In this document: one piece after another, positions 10,602 through 20,518 of the stretch
Numbering within the stretch: the stretch's first letter is position 1
Layout of the letters: the number at the start of each line of letters is the position of its first letter
Program-made: the position numbers and the translations under genes
Assembly: GCA_023052935.1 (NCBI GenBank)
Contig: CM041298.1
Span: 4,258,063-4,322,062, forward strand
Length of the DNA: 64,000 nt
Direction: 5' to 3'
From: Piezodorus guildinii
Taxonomy: Eukaryota; Arthropoda; Insecta; Hemiptera; Pentatomidae
The notes under the pieces: generated by a model
Seen by the model: only the letters and a program-made list of their open reading frames with translations
The model's database searches: none
What the model was told of the DNA's origin: nothing

Positions 10602-11277
10602 GAACCCCGAGTTACGAAAAAACTAATTCCGCTTATACGCCGCACACAGGGCAAAATCACCAATTTAGGTGGAGAAAAGTCAAGTCAAAAGTTTGGAATT
10701 TTCCAGTGCTTCACCTTATTATTATTAGTTGGTAAGGCGCTTAATACTAATATTTCCCACCATACCGTGTTTACAAATAAATAGTGAATAGTGAATGAGT
10801 GAATCATTCCTTTTCGCAAAAGTGCCTAATAACCGGCAGTGGGATTATCTTTATTCGATGGTCATTTATTGTCCACAATCGTTATTGAATATACATTGCA
10901 ATCTATCTGCAGAGTTAATTTAGCAATTTGTAAATGTATGCCCCTATTCAATAACGAAAAACTACATAGCTCCTAAGTTACCCCAAGATTTTTTTTGTAG
11001 GATTTGTTTGTTTTCTGAAAACCAAGTCGTCAAAACATTATTCCTGAAATATAAGTAGTAATATAGATGTATAATATACCGTTGGAAAGAGCAAGATTTT
11101 AGGATAATTAATATGCAATAAAAGAAATGGTACGTGTTAATATAAAGTTATTGTAAGCTTATGAAGTTATAAACATATGTTATTAGGAAAGAGGGAGATT
11201 ATAATAGTAAAATGTGGCGTACAGGATCATTCAAGTTTTATTAGCAAAGATTTAAAAACAATGTTACATAAAGAATC
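10602..11277. repeat. Rep-G tandem unit 1
   Basis: A 676-bp unit starting GAACCCCGAGTTACGAAAAA and ending AAACAATGTTACATAAAGAATC, followed immediately by a second unit in the same orientation. It lacks about 77 bp, between TCATTTATTGT and CCACAATCG, that unit 2 and the copy at 14544 both have. Contains the module ATAATATACCGTTGGAAAGA also found in Rep-A. Confidence 0.8.
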
Positions 11278-12030
11278 GAACCCGAGTTACGAAAAAATAA
11301 TTCCGACACACACGGCAAAATCACCAATTTAGGTGGACAAAAGTTTGGAATTTTCCAGTTATTCACCTTTTTATTATTAGTTTGCAAGACCCTTAATACT
11401 AATATTTCCCGCCATACCGTGTTTACAAATAAATAGTAAATGAGTGAATCATTACTGTCCGCACAAGTGCCTAATAACCGGCAGTGGGATTATCTTATTC
11501 GATGGTCATTTATTGTGTTCTAAGTGTATTTAGAGCAAAGTCTTTTTGCTTTTATTTAACAATGGACATTGCTGAGACAGGTAAGACATTATATTTCCAC
11601 ACTCGTTATTGAATATACATTGCAATCTACCTGTAGAGTTAATTTAGCAATTTGTAAATGTATGCCCCTATTCAATAACGAAAAAACTATATGACCCCTA
11701 AGTTATTCGAAGAATTTTTTTGTAGGATTTGTTTGTTTTCTGAAACCAAGTCGTCAAAAAATTATTCCTGAAATATAAGTAGTAATATAGATGTACAATA
11801 TACCGTTGGAAAGAGCAAGAATTTAGAAAAATTAATATGCAATAAAATAAATCGTACAATATAAATACAATAAATAAATAAGTTAATATGAAGTTGTTGT
11901 AAGCTTATAAATTTATGAACATATGTTAGTGGGAAAGAGGGAGGTTATAATAGTTAAATGTGGCAACCGTCGTACAGGATCGTGCAAGTTTTATTATCAA
12001 ATATTTAAAAACAATGGTGCATAAAGAATC
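11278..12030. repeat. Rep-G tandem unit 2
   Basis: A 753-bp direct repeat of the preceding unit, including CACCAATTTAGGTGGACAAA and AATAACCGGCAGTGGGATTA. It retains the segment with the conserved ATG and GTAAGA. The two units touch without a spacer. Confidence 0.8.
11562..11586 (+). other. Candidate first coding exon and splice donor in Rep-G
   Basis: ACAATGGACATTGCTGAGACAG is followed by GTAAGA. This gives an initiator in good context, a six-codon peptide start MDIAET and a consensus 5' splice site. The same arrangement is conserved at 14973-14991. No matching downstream exon was recognised, so function is unknown and the resemblance could be chance. Confidence 0.3.
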
Positions 12031-12682
12031 TTACTTAAGTTGTTATACCTTCCATACCTCAACGATGCAGCTTTGATGAAGACCAGAAACCTGAGTTGAT
12101 AAATAGTTTTATTAATCACCGAAATCAAATCTTTCATACTTGAGAAACGTTCAGAAATCAACTTTTAAATATGTGTTGTAGCAATCTGTATCCACGGAGA
12201 GGATCGCGGTGTTTCATACTTGGATGAAGACCAAATGCCATTCAATTTGTCTAAACGATTTTAAATACACTTATAAAAAGAATTCCTCAGCAATAAGACT
12301 TAAGAGTTTCGAAATTGGCTATGTCTCTTTGGTACTTTGATGGGCGTCAATTACAAAACTGTGGGATCTTTATAATTAACCATCAAAGACTCAGGAGTCA
12401 GGCGTCCGTACTAACGTTTTGTAATTAATTGAGAGGTAATTGCGGTGACTAAAATTAGCAATAACACTTTAGAAAGACCGTAACTGAGATTAAAGAGTCT
12501 TAGAGAACTTTATGTTTTTTAATGGATTTATTAATTGGATTCTACCGCTTGAGTTGGCAGTATTTCTTTAGAAAGAATTTAATGCTGTCAAAGGTTTCTA
12601 TTTTAAGAAACTTATCTCAACTAACAATAATAAATTTCTTATTTAAGACCTTTGGTTTTGGTTGTATAAAGTTAAATATTAA
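12031..12682. other. Unassigned
   Basis: AT-rich; contains an 88-codon open frame (12522) that overlaps the adjacent Rep-A 3' end and looks like a chance ORF. No repeat family recognised before 12683. Confidence 0.4.
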
Positions 12683-13797
12683 TATTTTACTTTCTTTTAA
12701 TATATATAGTAAGGGAAAGTATTGCGATCGTGAAAATTTCAGTTTTCAATACGAAATACACGTTTTAGGGTCTCCTAAGTCCAAATAATCAAGTCCCGAA
12801 AAAAGGTCTGTGTATGTGTGTGTGGTAAGTCTAGCGATAAAACGGTAAGTCGTACGAAACTGACATTTCATATTTAAGACATCTATACACCCGAAATGTT
12901 ACAGCAATATTTTTATTAAAATCGGCTAACCAGAAGAGCCACTTTATACCATGCATTTTGCACCTTTTTACGATTTTCTCAAAAACGTCTCTAACGATTT
13001 TGATTTAACTCTATATATCGATGTAAAATTTAATAGGCTCTAATATGATGTAGATTTCGTTCTGATTGAAATAGTATGACAGGGCTTAAATTCCGATATT
13101 TTAAATTTTCTTTATCTAAAGTACCTTTGATTTTGTAGATTTGAAAAAAATTAGGCACATCATCTTATCAGCATTGATAAATAACGGTTAAATATGCAAA
13201 TTGAGCTAATTTGATAAACAACTAAAGGAGAAAAGTGTAAACAAATTTTTCAAGCAATATTTGTGTTTTTGAACACAAGAATAGTAATATAGATGTATAA
13301 TATACCGTTGGATAGCTAAAAAAAGGTTAGAAAAAATATTATCTGATTCACGGAATTGTAAAGGGTAATGGAGAGTGATGAAAAGCCGATAAAACTAACT
13401 GTTTTTTGGGTTCCCGAGAAGGAAAATTCATGTTGACGGTGCTGCAACCTGGCGGCTTGTTAGTGAAGCACAGCGCGCCAATTTTGTTTATGAATATAAG
13501 AACAGTAATATAGACGTATAATATACCGTTTGAAAGAGAAAGACTTTACAAAATATATTATCTTATACACAAGCTTGTAAAATTTAATAAAGAGTGATAA
13601 AAAACCGATAAAACTAACTGATTATGTTAGATAATAATATAATAGAATTTTTAATAAAACACATGTTTCTATATTAATTCAATTTAATTAATTCTTTAAT
13701 GGTTTCATTCATTTTTTATCTCCTACTGTATTTGGAAATTCTTTAATCTGTTTGAAAACGGAGGTAAGTGAAATTCGCCTGTTGGCCGCACCAGATT
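12683..13797 (-). repeat. Rep-A2, variant with internal duplication
   Basis: A minus-strand Rep-A of about 1.1 kb. After the AAGCCGATAAAACTAACTG block it contains a distinctive segment (GGGTTCCCGAGAAGGAAAAT, GTGCTGCAACCTGGCGG, GAAGCACAGCGCGCCAATTT), then a second version of the AGTAATATAGACGTATAATA and GCCGATAAAACTAACTG blocks. The copy at 49263 has the same arrangement in the opposite orientation, so this is a propagated subfamily. Confidence 0.85.
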
Positions 13798-13805
13798 TTT
13801 TAAGA

Positions 13806-14050
13806 ATATTTGGGGGTCACCTTTGGTGTGGTAGCTATTATAACAACCTTTTACGCCGAAGGTTCAAACCTCCAGGTGGCATTAGAATTTTTTAATTGGA
13901 GTATAAAATCCTTAGTTATGCTGTCCTTCAGAGGGGACGTAAGAAGGTGGTCTCGAGCCTGTGCGATGTCAGGTACTAGTTAAAGATCCCTATCCTAATT
14001 TAACCAGAAAAGGCAAAATTTAGGACTCCCACTGTAGCATCGTTCGTGAA
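13806..14050 (+). mobile_element. SINE-1, diverged
   Basis: Begins GGGGTCACCTTTGGTGTGGT with a B-box-like GAAGGTTCAAACCTCC, and continues through GAGGGGACGTAAGAAGGTGG to ACTCCCACTGTAGCATCGTT. The tail is missing. Confidence 0.8.
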
Positions 14051-14543
14051 CATAAAAATGTCTTTACATAAATAACTTTATAAAGTTATGTTCAAGAAAC
14101 TTATAAATGGAATCTTTCCTGAAAAACTTTGTATAGGGATAATTTTTTTTTTTGCTCTCTGTAAATAAACGTAAAGTATACTTTTCGGTGTAGCCAGAAG
14201 AAAAAAATACCGAAAACTGTTATATTTTTTTTTAAAATTCATAGAGCAATTTCAAAGCAGAAATAAAACTCCTGAAGTAGAGGCAGTTATTATGATTGGT
14301 GGAAATAAATATCCTGAGCTGGGTTTGGACCAATCAGAGTGCTCCAACGAGATTGCAAGGTGTAAATAAAATCCGAAACCAGCTTCTGAGAGTTTATTAC
14401 CAACATTTATTTTGAGAAATCCTCGAGTATAGTCCACGGAGATAATTTGATTCCTGCCAACTGTCGAGCAAGGAAGGAATTCAGATTGTGGTCCATGAAA
14501 TAAATTCTTGGGAGTTGGTAGATTTAAACAGAAACTTGCAATG
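14051..14543. other. Unassigned
   Basis: No gene or repeat recognised. Short open frames here have no family character. Confidence 0.4.
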
Positions 14544-15441
14544 GCGGCGCACAGTGGAAAAAAACCTTAATTTACTAGCCAAAATTTTATAACTTATAAT
14601 GAAATAGGGATAAATGAATTTTTTTGTTTATTTATCATTATGGAATGTTCTTAATTAAGGTTATTGAAAAAATTACATCCATGGTGTGTTCAAAACTTTT
14701 ATGGTATAGAGCATTCTGCCGATAGAATTGGAGTCAAAGATAGAAGTCAAAAGTTTAGAATTTTCCAGTGCTTCACCTTTTCGTTATTATTTGGCAAGAC
14801 CCTTAATACTAATATTTCCCGCCATACTGTGTTTACAAATAAATAATAAATGAGTGAATATTTCCTGTTCACACTAGTGCCTAATAACCGGCAGTGGGGT
14901 TATCTTTATTTGATGGCTATTTATCGTGTTCAAGGTGTGTTTAGCGCAAAGTCTTTTTGCTTTTATTTAACAATGGACATTGCTGAGACAGGTAAGATAT
15001 TATATTTTCAAACTCGTTATTAAATATACATTGCAATCTACCTGTAGAGTTAATTTAGCAATTTGTAAATGTATGCCACTATTTAATAACTATACAGAAA
15101 AAAACTATATAACCCCCAAGTTACCCCAAGGATTTGTTTCATCAATCCTTCTAGTCTTCAAATATTACAAAAAAGTTTTGCGATTTTTTGCGTTTTGGAC
15201 GATACATAATTTTTTTTTCAAACACAACACTCCGAATCAAAAGTTTTACAATCTATAATTTGAAGAGTTTCCCAAATGATATAAAATACACCTATTACAG
15301 GTTGCGCGCGCGTCGATCGTGTCAAAAAATTAATTACTTTTTTCATATTTTTTCCCGTAATCTGGGAACCCAAAGGTTTACTATGGAAAAGTTTCAGAAT
15401 TTTGTCCACCTAAATCTGTCATATTTTCCACTGTGCGGCGC
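14544..15441. mobile_element. Rep-G copy with inverted ends (candidate DNA transposon)
   Basis: The ends GCGGCGCACAGTGG (14544-14557) and CCACTGTGCGGCGC (15428-15441) form a 14-bp inverted repeat with one mismatch; weaker similarity continues inward (ATTTA at comparable positions). The interval is 898 bp. Positions 14732-15180 match the Rep-G units at 10602 and 11278. The same terminal text (GCCGCACACAGGGCAAAATC) occurs at 10640 in unit 1. The superfamily is not clear: CAGTGG-type ends are seen in hAT elements, but no clean 8-bp duplication is visible. Confidence 0.5.
14973..14997 (+). other. Second copy of the ATG plus splice-donor segment
   Basis: CAATGGACATTGCTGAGACA followed by GGTAAGA, as at 11562. 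The sequence upstream (GCAAAGTCTTTTTGCTTTTA) is also conserved between the two. Confidence 0.3.
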
Positions 15442-15597
15442 CCGAATTTATGCCACGTTTCATCGATTATTTCCTGTCGAGACCTTATTACGAGTCGTAC
15501 GTTTGCTAACAGTCTAATCAGTGCTTTTTTTTTTTATCATACATCATATGTGTGTAACTCGTGATATTTTTCCATGCTGATCTCAGATTCCTGAACG

Positions 15598-15860
15598 GGA
15601 GCCCGTGGCTGAGTGGCTAGCGAGTTCGAATCTCAGTCCCAGAGGGACTTTTTCAAGCATTAATTAAATGAGGATTCACTCACAGCCTCTCCCCCGGGTA
15701 TGTGAGACGCGTCAGCCAAATGGTTTGCTACTCATCAAATTAGGCGTAGGAACCATCCCTACCCTCTAAAATACATCGAGAAACGTGAGTGTAATCTCTC
15801 AGGAGATTACGCTGTGAGGCCAAGGACCTACACGGCCTGTCGAACCGCTCGAAGAAGAAG
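15598..15860 (+). mobile_element. SINE-3 (tRNA-related)
   Basis: Starts GGAGCCCGTGGCTGAGTGGC (A-box-like) with GAGTTCGAATCTCAGTCCC (B-box-like), though the spacing between them is shortened by a deletion. The body has GGGACTTTTTCAAGCAT, AAATTAGGCGTAGG and CTACACGGCCTGTCG, ending in a GAAGAAG repeat. A longer copy is at 35037. Confidence 0.8.
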
Positions 15861-16029
15861 GAAGAAGTTTAACTCGAAAGGCAGTAATAATGTTTTTGCA
15901 TTTTTAATTTTTGCCCTTATAAATAATAGATAATATGATACGGAAATAAATACCGGTGGTAAACGCCACCCGATAAGATAGACTTGTGTAGGCCATCGGT
16001 GGTACGCGCCGGCATGGACGTGTTAAGTA

Positions 16030-16239
16030 AATAATATTTTGATTAATATTTTCAACAATGAACCTTTACAATCGACCCAAAAAAAATATTACCCTTCTTC
16101 AAAATTTGAGGATTTGCGGTTAAAGGTACGTAGAACCCGAATAAATAAGTAAATACAACCGTTTTTTTTCAGTAGTGCTATATCATAAAGAATTCAATTT
16201 CCCAAAAAATAAAAAAATCATTGAAATGAGTTCAGAACT
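16030..16239 (+). repeat. Rep-F, left part (interrupted by a LINE)
   Basis: TTTTCAACAATGAACCTTTA, GACCCAAAAAAAATA and ATCATTGAAATGAGTTCAGA are shared with copies near 34870-35036 and 59990. The repeat is cut by the Jockey LINE at 16240 and resumes at 16755. Confidence 0.6.
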
Positions 16240-16754
16240 TTTTTAAAAATTATTTATTGATATTTACCACTGATTTGTACAGCACATCTAGTAAGTATAT
16301 AGGATAAAAGAAAATAGGCACGAACAAGACATGTAGAGAAGCTACCCAGCGGCAGCACTCTAAAAATATTCTTAACTAGAAGGTCTCGAGGCCATCTTAT
16401 TTTCAGGCGCCTCGGAGGATTGTCAGGAATGGAAGAGGAAGCCAGGATTGAACTACTGGGTTAGAGTGGGAGTAGAGTTTGTCATGGAATGATTGATACC
16501 TGGTTTCGGCCAAGTCAGAACGTAGAGAATATTAAGGTCATTATGAATGAGTTTATTCGTGACAAAGTAGGGCCGCGTTGAGGATTTTTCGAAGGATTTG
16601 TAGAGCCCCAAAGCTCAACTATGTAAGCCTAGATAGGCCTTGTGATGGTGATGTAGATGAGCCTTGTGTAGTCAAGTGGCAGGTTAGAGCGTTTGTTTAG
16701 TAAGTGTTGAAGGAAACGAAAGCGGCGAGCAGTTTCTTGTCGTTTCGTCGGATG
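16240..16754 (-). mobile_element. Jockey-clade LINE 3' fragment with target duplication
   Basis: Minus-strand, 5'-truncated. Flanked by GTTCAGAACT (16230-16239 and 16755-16764). The text includes the reverse complement of the RT C-terminal block (reverse strand reads ...PPRRLKIRWPRDLL-like), seen as GGCGCCTCGGAGGATTGTCA on plus. It is the same family as the copies at 22985, 33266 and 45992. Confidence 0.8.
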
Positions 16755-16829
16755 GTTCAGAACTAGCAGAGATACAGTGTTTTGAAATTAGCAGTGTTTT
16801 TCCTTTCAAATATTTTCCTTTGAATTATT
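16755..16829 (+). repeat. Rep-F, middle part
   Basis: GAACTAGCAGAGATACAGTG and GAAATTAGCAGTG continue Rep-F after the LINE. A SINE-1 then interrupts again. Confidence 0.6.
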
Positions 16830-17115
16830 GTTTGTTTGTTTATTTGTTTAACGTCATTTTATGCTACTATGGCTAATCGGAAGATGCTACAGTGGGAGTC
16901 CTAAATTTTGCCTATCCAGGTTTTATTAGGATAGGGATCTTTAACGAGTACCTGACATCGCACAGGCTCGGGACCACCTTTTAACGTCCCCTCCGAAGGA
17001 CGGCGTAACTAAGGATTTTTTACTCCCATTAAAAAATCCTAGGACCACCTGCGGGTTTGAACCCGTGACCTTTGGCATGGGAGGCTGTTACGCTAGCCAC
17101 CTAGCTACAAGTGAT
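16830..17115 (-). mobile_element. SINE-1 (minus), near complete
   Basis: Starts with the tail (TTTGTTTGTTTATTTGTTTA), passes through CGGGTTTGAACCCGTGACC (B box) and ends CTAGCCACCTAGCTACAAGT (A box). It lies inside Rep-F, which resumes after it. Confidence 0.88.
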
Positions 17116-17262
17116 GAAATTATTTATTTACTTTGAATTATTTATTAATTTTCATATTTGCCAATTGCATTTATACAACTACATAAACAGTTATACCATA
17201 ATATTGTTATTTGGAAATAATAAACTATTTTGTAATAATTTGCAGCGTTACTTTTTTCAAAG
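17116..17262 (+). repeat. Rep-F, right part
   Basis: CAGTTATACCATAATATTGT, TTATTTGGAAATAATAAACT and TAATAATTTGCAGCGTT match 35424-35492. Confidence 0.6.
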
Positions 17263-18097
17263 CACCCTATAAACTGACATCCTACACAACATAATCAGCT
17301 GACTTTTGCTTCACGACATAATGTATGATGACAGGAATACGACGATAGTTAAGTATGGTAGCGGTTAATGTTCAGTTCACCTCCCACGTTCCGTTAGATT
17401 TGTTCACTATCACATGCATTGCAAACAATGTTAGAGGTATACAATACTTTTCAATTGTACTATCAATATTATTGAGCAATGCCTTATTGATCTTCGGGTT
17501 CACTCTAAGCCTACACCGAAGATATAGAAGGCTCATGATATTAATATAAATAGGTTTAGAGCGTGTGGAGAACTAGGCTGTCAAAACAGCTGTCGCCGCA
17601 AGATGGCGCTGAGATATATCTACTTTTCGACACCCTATTTCTTTCGAAACCCACCCACGCCTTTTCATTTCTCTCATTAATATTCCAGTAAATCAAAACA
17701 ATCGGGCGTGGAATGGGAGGTTATAAATTTTGAGAACAGGGCGCCCTCTATGTGTCGGTGTGTGTGTCCAAAACTACAGGGCGGGTTTGTTCCGTCTGCT
17801 CTGGCAATGATTTGTCGCCACAACTATTGTAATGGTTACCCCGACCTTAATGGCTACAGTCACTGGTTCGGAATGTGCTCAGTAAGGCCTGGCTTTCACT
17901 GAAAGCTTAGAGGGTATGGAGTAACTGGATGCTTAGAGGGTAGAGGGTAGCGGGGTGCTCAGAGGTTCGAGGGTCACTAGGTGGATTTAGGTTAGATCTT
18001 ACGGCAAGAAAGAGGTCTGTTACTAATTGGTTTATATCAATTAATCTTTTTATTTTTTATTATTATTTTTTTTAAAGAATTTACAACTGTATTACAC
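17263..18097. other. Unassigned
   Basis: No recognised repeat or coding region. Positions 17560-17900 are GC-richer. A 64-codon frame (17708) is rich in Cys but matches no domain I can name. Positions 17910-17985 carry imperfect CTTAGAGGGTA repeats. Confidence 0.4.
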
Positions 18098-18167
18098 GTA
18101 AGCTTGTACAATATAATAAAGAATGACGAAAAGCTGAAAAACTAACTGATTGTTTTAGATGATAATA

Positions 18168-18986
18168 ATAATAATAATAATAATAGGCTTAGCGAACCCG
18201 AAGGTTCGATGCCGATACCACCAAATTCCGCCTACACAGACTCGTCCAATGTTCACCATTCAAGCCCAAGCTCCCGAGATCAGCCTTAACGCAATCCTCC
18301 CATCTCCGCTCCGGCCTACCTTTCGGACGCCTACCAGTCGAATCAGCAAATACCAACTTTCTTGGAATCCCCTCGTCATCGAGCCAAACAACTTTACTCG
18401 CCCATTTGAGTCTCCGCGATGCAATCAGCTCAATTATATTCACAGGATGCAAGTTCCGCAGTTCCGCGTTGTGCAACCTTCTAAACTCCCCAGTGGCCTC
18501 ATCTCTCTTTGGACCAAATATTTTACGCAATACCTTATTTTCGAAAATCTTAAGCCGTTGTTCATCCTTCAAAGTAAGTGGCCACGTTACACATCCGTAA
18601 AGAACCGTTGGAAGAATAATAGTTTTATAAATTCTAACCTTTAAGTTTTTAGATAGAAGCCGCGAACTAAGTAACTTAGCAACTGAATAATAGCACGCAT
18701 TTCCCACCTTTAACCGGGACTTTATTTCTTCCTGGATTTCATTTTTAGTTATAATTGAACCTAAATACTTGAATTTCTCTACGTGTTCAAAAGTATGACC
18801 TGATACATCAATATCACCAAGATCGACACCGTTTCTGCTACTAATCATATACTTCGTCTTATCGGTATTTAATTCTAGTCCTATTTCTTTACCGGTTTTT
18901 ATTAACACACTTGGTATGGTTTCCGTGTCTTCACCTAGCAGTACCAGATCATCGGCATACCCAAAACCGGAATCTTGTCACCCATG
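18168..18986 (-). mobile_element. RTE-like LINE, 5'-truncated, with target duplication
   Basis: Flanked by the 14-bp direct repeat TTTAGATGATAATA (18154-18167 and 18987-19000). On the minus strand it ends in a TAT/TTA microsatellite tail, typical for the RTE group. It includes the 3' part of the RT domain and the whole C-terminal region. At least six other copies or fragments of this family are in the window. Confidence 0.88.
18189..18968 (-). pseudogene. RTE-like reverse transcriptase, C-terminal part
   Basis: On the minus strand the frame is open from the catalytic box YADDLVLLGE (18959 downward) through ELNTDKTKYMISSRNG, HTFEHVEKFKYLGSIITK, ILPTVLYGCVTWPLTLKDE and FENKVLRKIFGPKRDEATGE to the end, ASNLRVR. 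The second and third RT aspartates are therefore present (YADD). The region upstream of GYADD is missing (5' truncation), with an apparent single-base frame change just before YADD. The protein copies and integrates LINE RNA at nicked target DNA in intact elements; this relic cannot. The block RWEDCVKADLGSLGLNGEHW is conserved in the other copies, at 22116, 30334 and 61067. Confidence 0.87.
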
Positions 18987-19189
18987 TTTAGATGATAATA
19001 TAAGAGATTTTTTTTTAAATCTTAAATTTCTCAAAAATGGCTCTAATGATTTTGATTAAATCGATTTAAAATTTAACGGGCTTTAGAGAATAAAAAGTTC
19101 AAATATTGGTATTTCCAATATGTCAGACTATTTCAATCAGAATGAAACCTAAAAAGTATTAAAGTAAGATTCGATATAAAATAAACATA

Positions 19190-19310
19190 GTTACTGGAAG
19201 GAATTAGTCCGGGTGGCGGTCATTAAATGAAACAACTAAATAGTTTCAACTATTTTATTGTTTACCAACGTTTCGACCCAACTCGGTCAACTAATTACAT
19301 CCACAATGAC
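19190..19310 (-). mobile_element. PLE-2: short Penelope-like insert with 13-bp target duplication
   Basis: TAAAATAAACATA occurs at 19177-19189 and again at 19311-19323, and the flanks are continuous Rep-A. The insert contains ACCAACGTTTCGACCCAACT and GGGTGGCGGTCATTAAATGA. Read on the minus strand it matches the PLE-like text at 60105-60196 (GGTCGAAACGTTGG, AACAATAAAATAGTTGAAAC). The hammerhead CTGATGA box is eroded here. Confidence 0.7.
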
Positions 19311-19778
19311 TAAAATAAACATATCTTTTTAGCATTGATAAAAAACGGATGAATATGTAAGTTGAATGACTTTTATTAACAACTAAAGGAGAAAAAAACA
19401 GCAATATTTTTTTTATGCAAATTTTGGGTTTTCGAACATAATAAAGTATAAAATACCGTTGGAAAGCTAGAGATTTAAGAAAAATATTATTTTATACACA
19501 AAATTGTAAAAGTTAATGTACATGTTGAATGAATTTGATAACTACAGAAGAAAAGATCAAACCTGTTTTTAAATGTGATTTTTTTTTTTTAACATAAATA
19601 CCGTAATACAGATGTATTGTAAACCGTTGGAAAGTTAAAGATTTTAGAAAAAAATACTATCTCGTACAGGAAATGATAAAAGTTAATAGAATGTGATGAG
19701 AACCCGAAATAAATTGCTGATTGTTATTGATAATTATATAATTAATTCGTTGAACTTCTTTCATCCCTAACTATATAT

Positions 19779-20145
19779 ATATATATATATATATATTTTT
19801 TAAACATAATTTATTGAAATTTACAACTGTACTAAAAAAATACAACAAGTAAATATGACATGAAAAAGACTTGTAGAAGAACTACCCAATAGTAGCACTC
19901 CTGTAACTATTCTAAACTAGAAGGTCCCGGGGCCATCTCCTTTTCAGACGCCTCGGAAGATTGTCGGGAATTGAAGTGGAAGAAAGGATTGAAACCAGAG
20001 GATTACAGTAGTAATGGAGTTTGTCATAAAAGGAATGGTATCTAGATAGTGCCAAATCAGCAACATACGAAATATTAAGGTCTTTGTGGATCAGTTTATC
20101 AGTTACAGAATAAGGAGCATTGAGGATTTTACGAAGGATTTTCCA
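19779..20145 (-). mobile_element. Jockey-clade LINE 3' fragment in Rep-A
   Basis: TTTATTGAAATTTACAACTG starts the 3' end; the text includes CAGACGCCTCGGAAGATTGT and ATAAGGAGCATTGAGGATTT. Flanked by AACTATATAT (19769-19778 and 20146-20155), partly obscured by TA repeats. Rep-A resumes after it. Confidence 0.75.
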
Positions 20146-20193
20146 AACTATATATTTAAAAAAGCTTTAAGTGATTTTAACAACCAAGATTAC

Positions 20194-20518
20194 CGCACTA
20201 TATTCATTCATATCATTCTACGGATATGATATAGTTCTTAATGACGACTATAAATACCATCAGTAGTCATCGCTGACAGGATAGCCACCATTTTTGGCGA
20301 AGACTGACGCCTATTATCGCTGGAGGGAATACCAAGCAGAGGATGAAGAGATGTGGTGCATAACAATCCTAAGAAGGCATTGGATGTGTTCGTACTGAAA
20401 GTGATGAGCTAAGGGTCCCGACTGAGGAATTATTGGTAATTATAAAAAATAATAAAAATGCTTCTCTAACAGACGAACCAGGAATAAACGTGCAGACATC
20501 GCTAACATGGTTAAAAAA
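20194..20518. other. Unassigned, possible LINE remnant
   Basis: On plus, 20400-20515 reads ELRVPTEELLVIIKNNKNAS and then LTDEPGINVQTSLTW. This resembles the stretch just before the RT domain of non-LTR elements (expected form: KNNKAxGxDGI). The match is weak. It may be the same element as the R4-like fragment beyond the Rep-A at 20519. Confidence 0.3.

Larger units (their letters stand above)
18098..19012 (-). repeat. Rep-A fragment split by an RTE LINE
   Basis: AAAAACTAACTGATTGTTTTAG to the left and TTTAGATGATAATATAAGAG to the right of the LINE are adjacent Rep-A text in intact copies. The LINE inserted between them, duplicating TTTAGATGATAATA. Confidence 0.8.
19013..20193 (-). repeat. Rep-A copy interrupted twice
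   Basis: Minus-strand Rep-A from CTCAAAAATGGCTCTAATG to AGTGATTTTAACAACC. It is interrupted by a 121-bp Penelope-like insert at 19190-19310 and by a Jockey LINE at 19779-20145. The palindromic 3' end is missing. Confidence 0.75.

Noticed and set aside
15188..15517. 109-codon plus ORF
   Set aside because: Spans the right inverted end of the Rep-G copy and flank; no recognisable motif.
15598..15650. Possible tRNA gene
   Set aside because: A and B boxes are too close for a cloverleaf and the downstream text is shared with the SINE-3 at 35037.
17708..17902. Cys-rich 64-codon ORF
   Set aside because: No zinc-finger spacing, signal peptide or homolog that I recognise; likely chance.
18159..18644. 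161-codon plus ORF starting with a run of Ile
   Set aside because: Starts in the ATA microsatellite and is antisense to the RTE coding strand; shadow.
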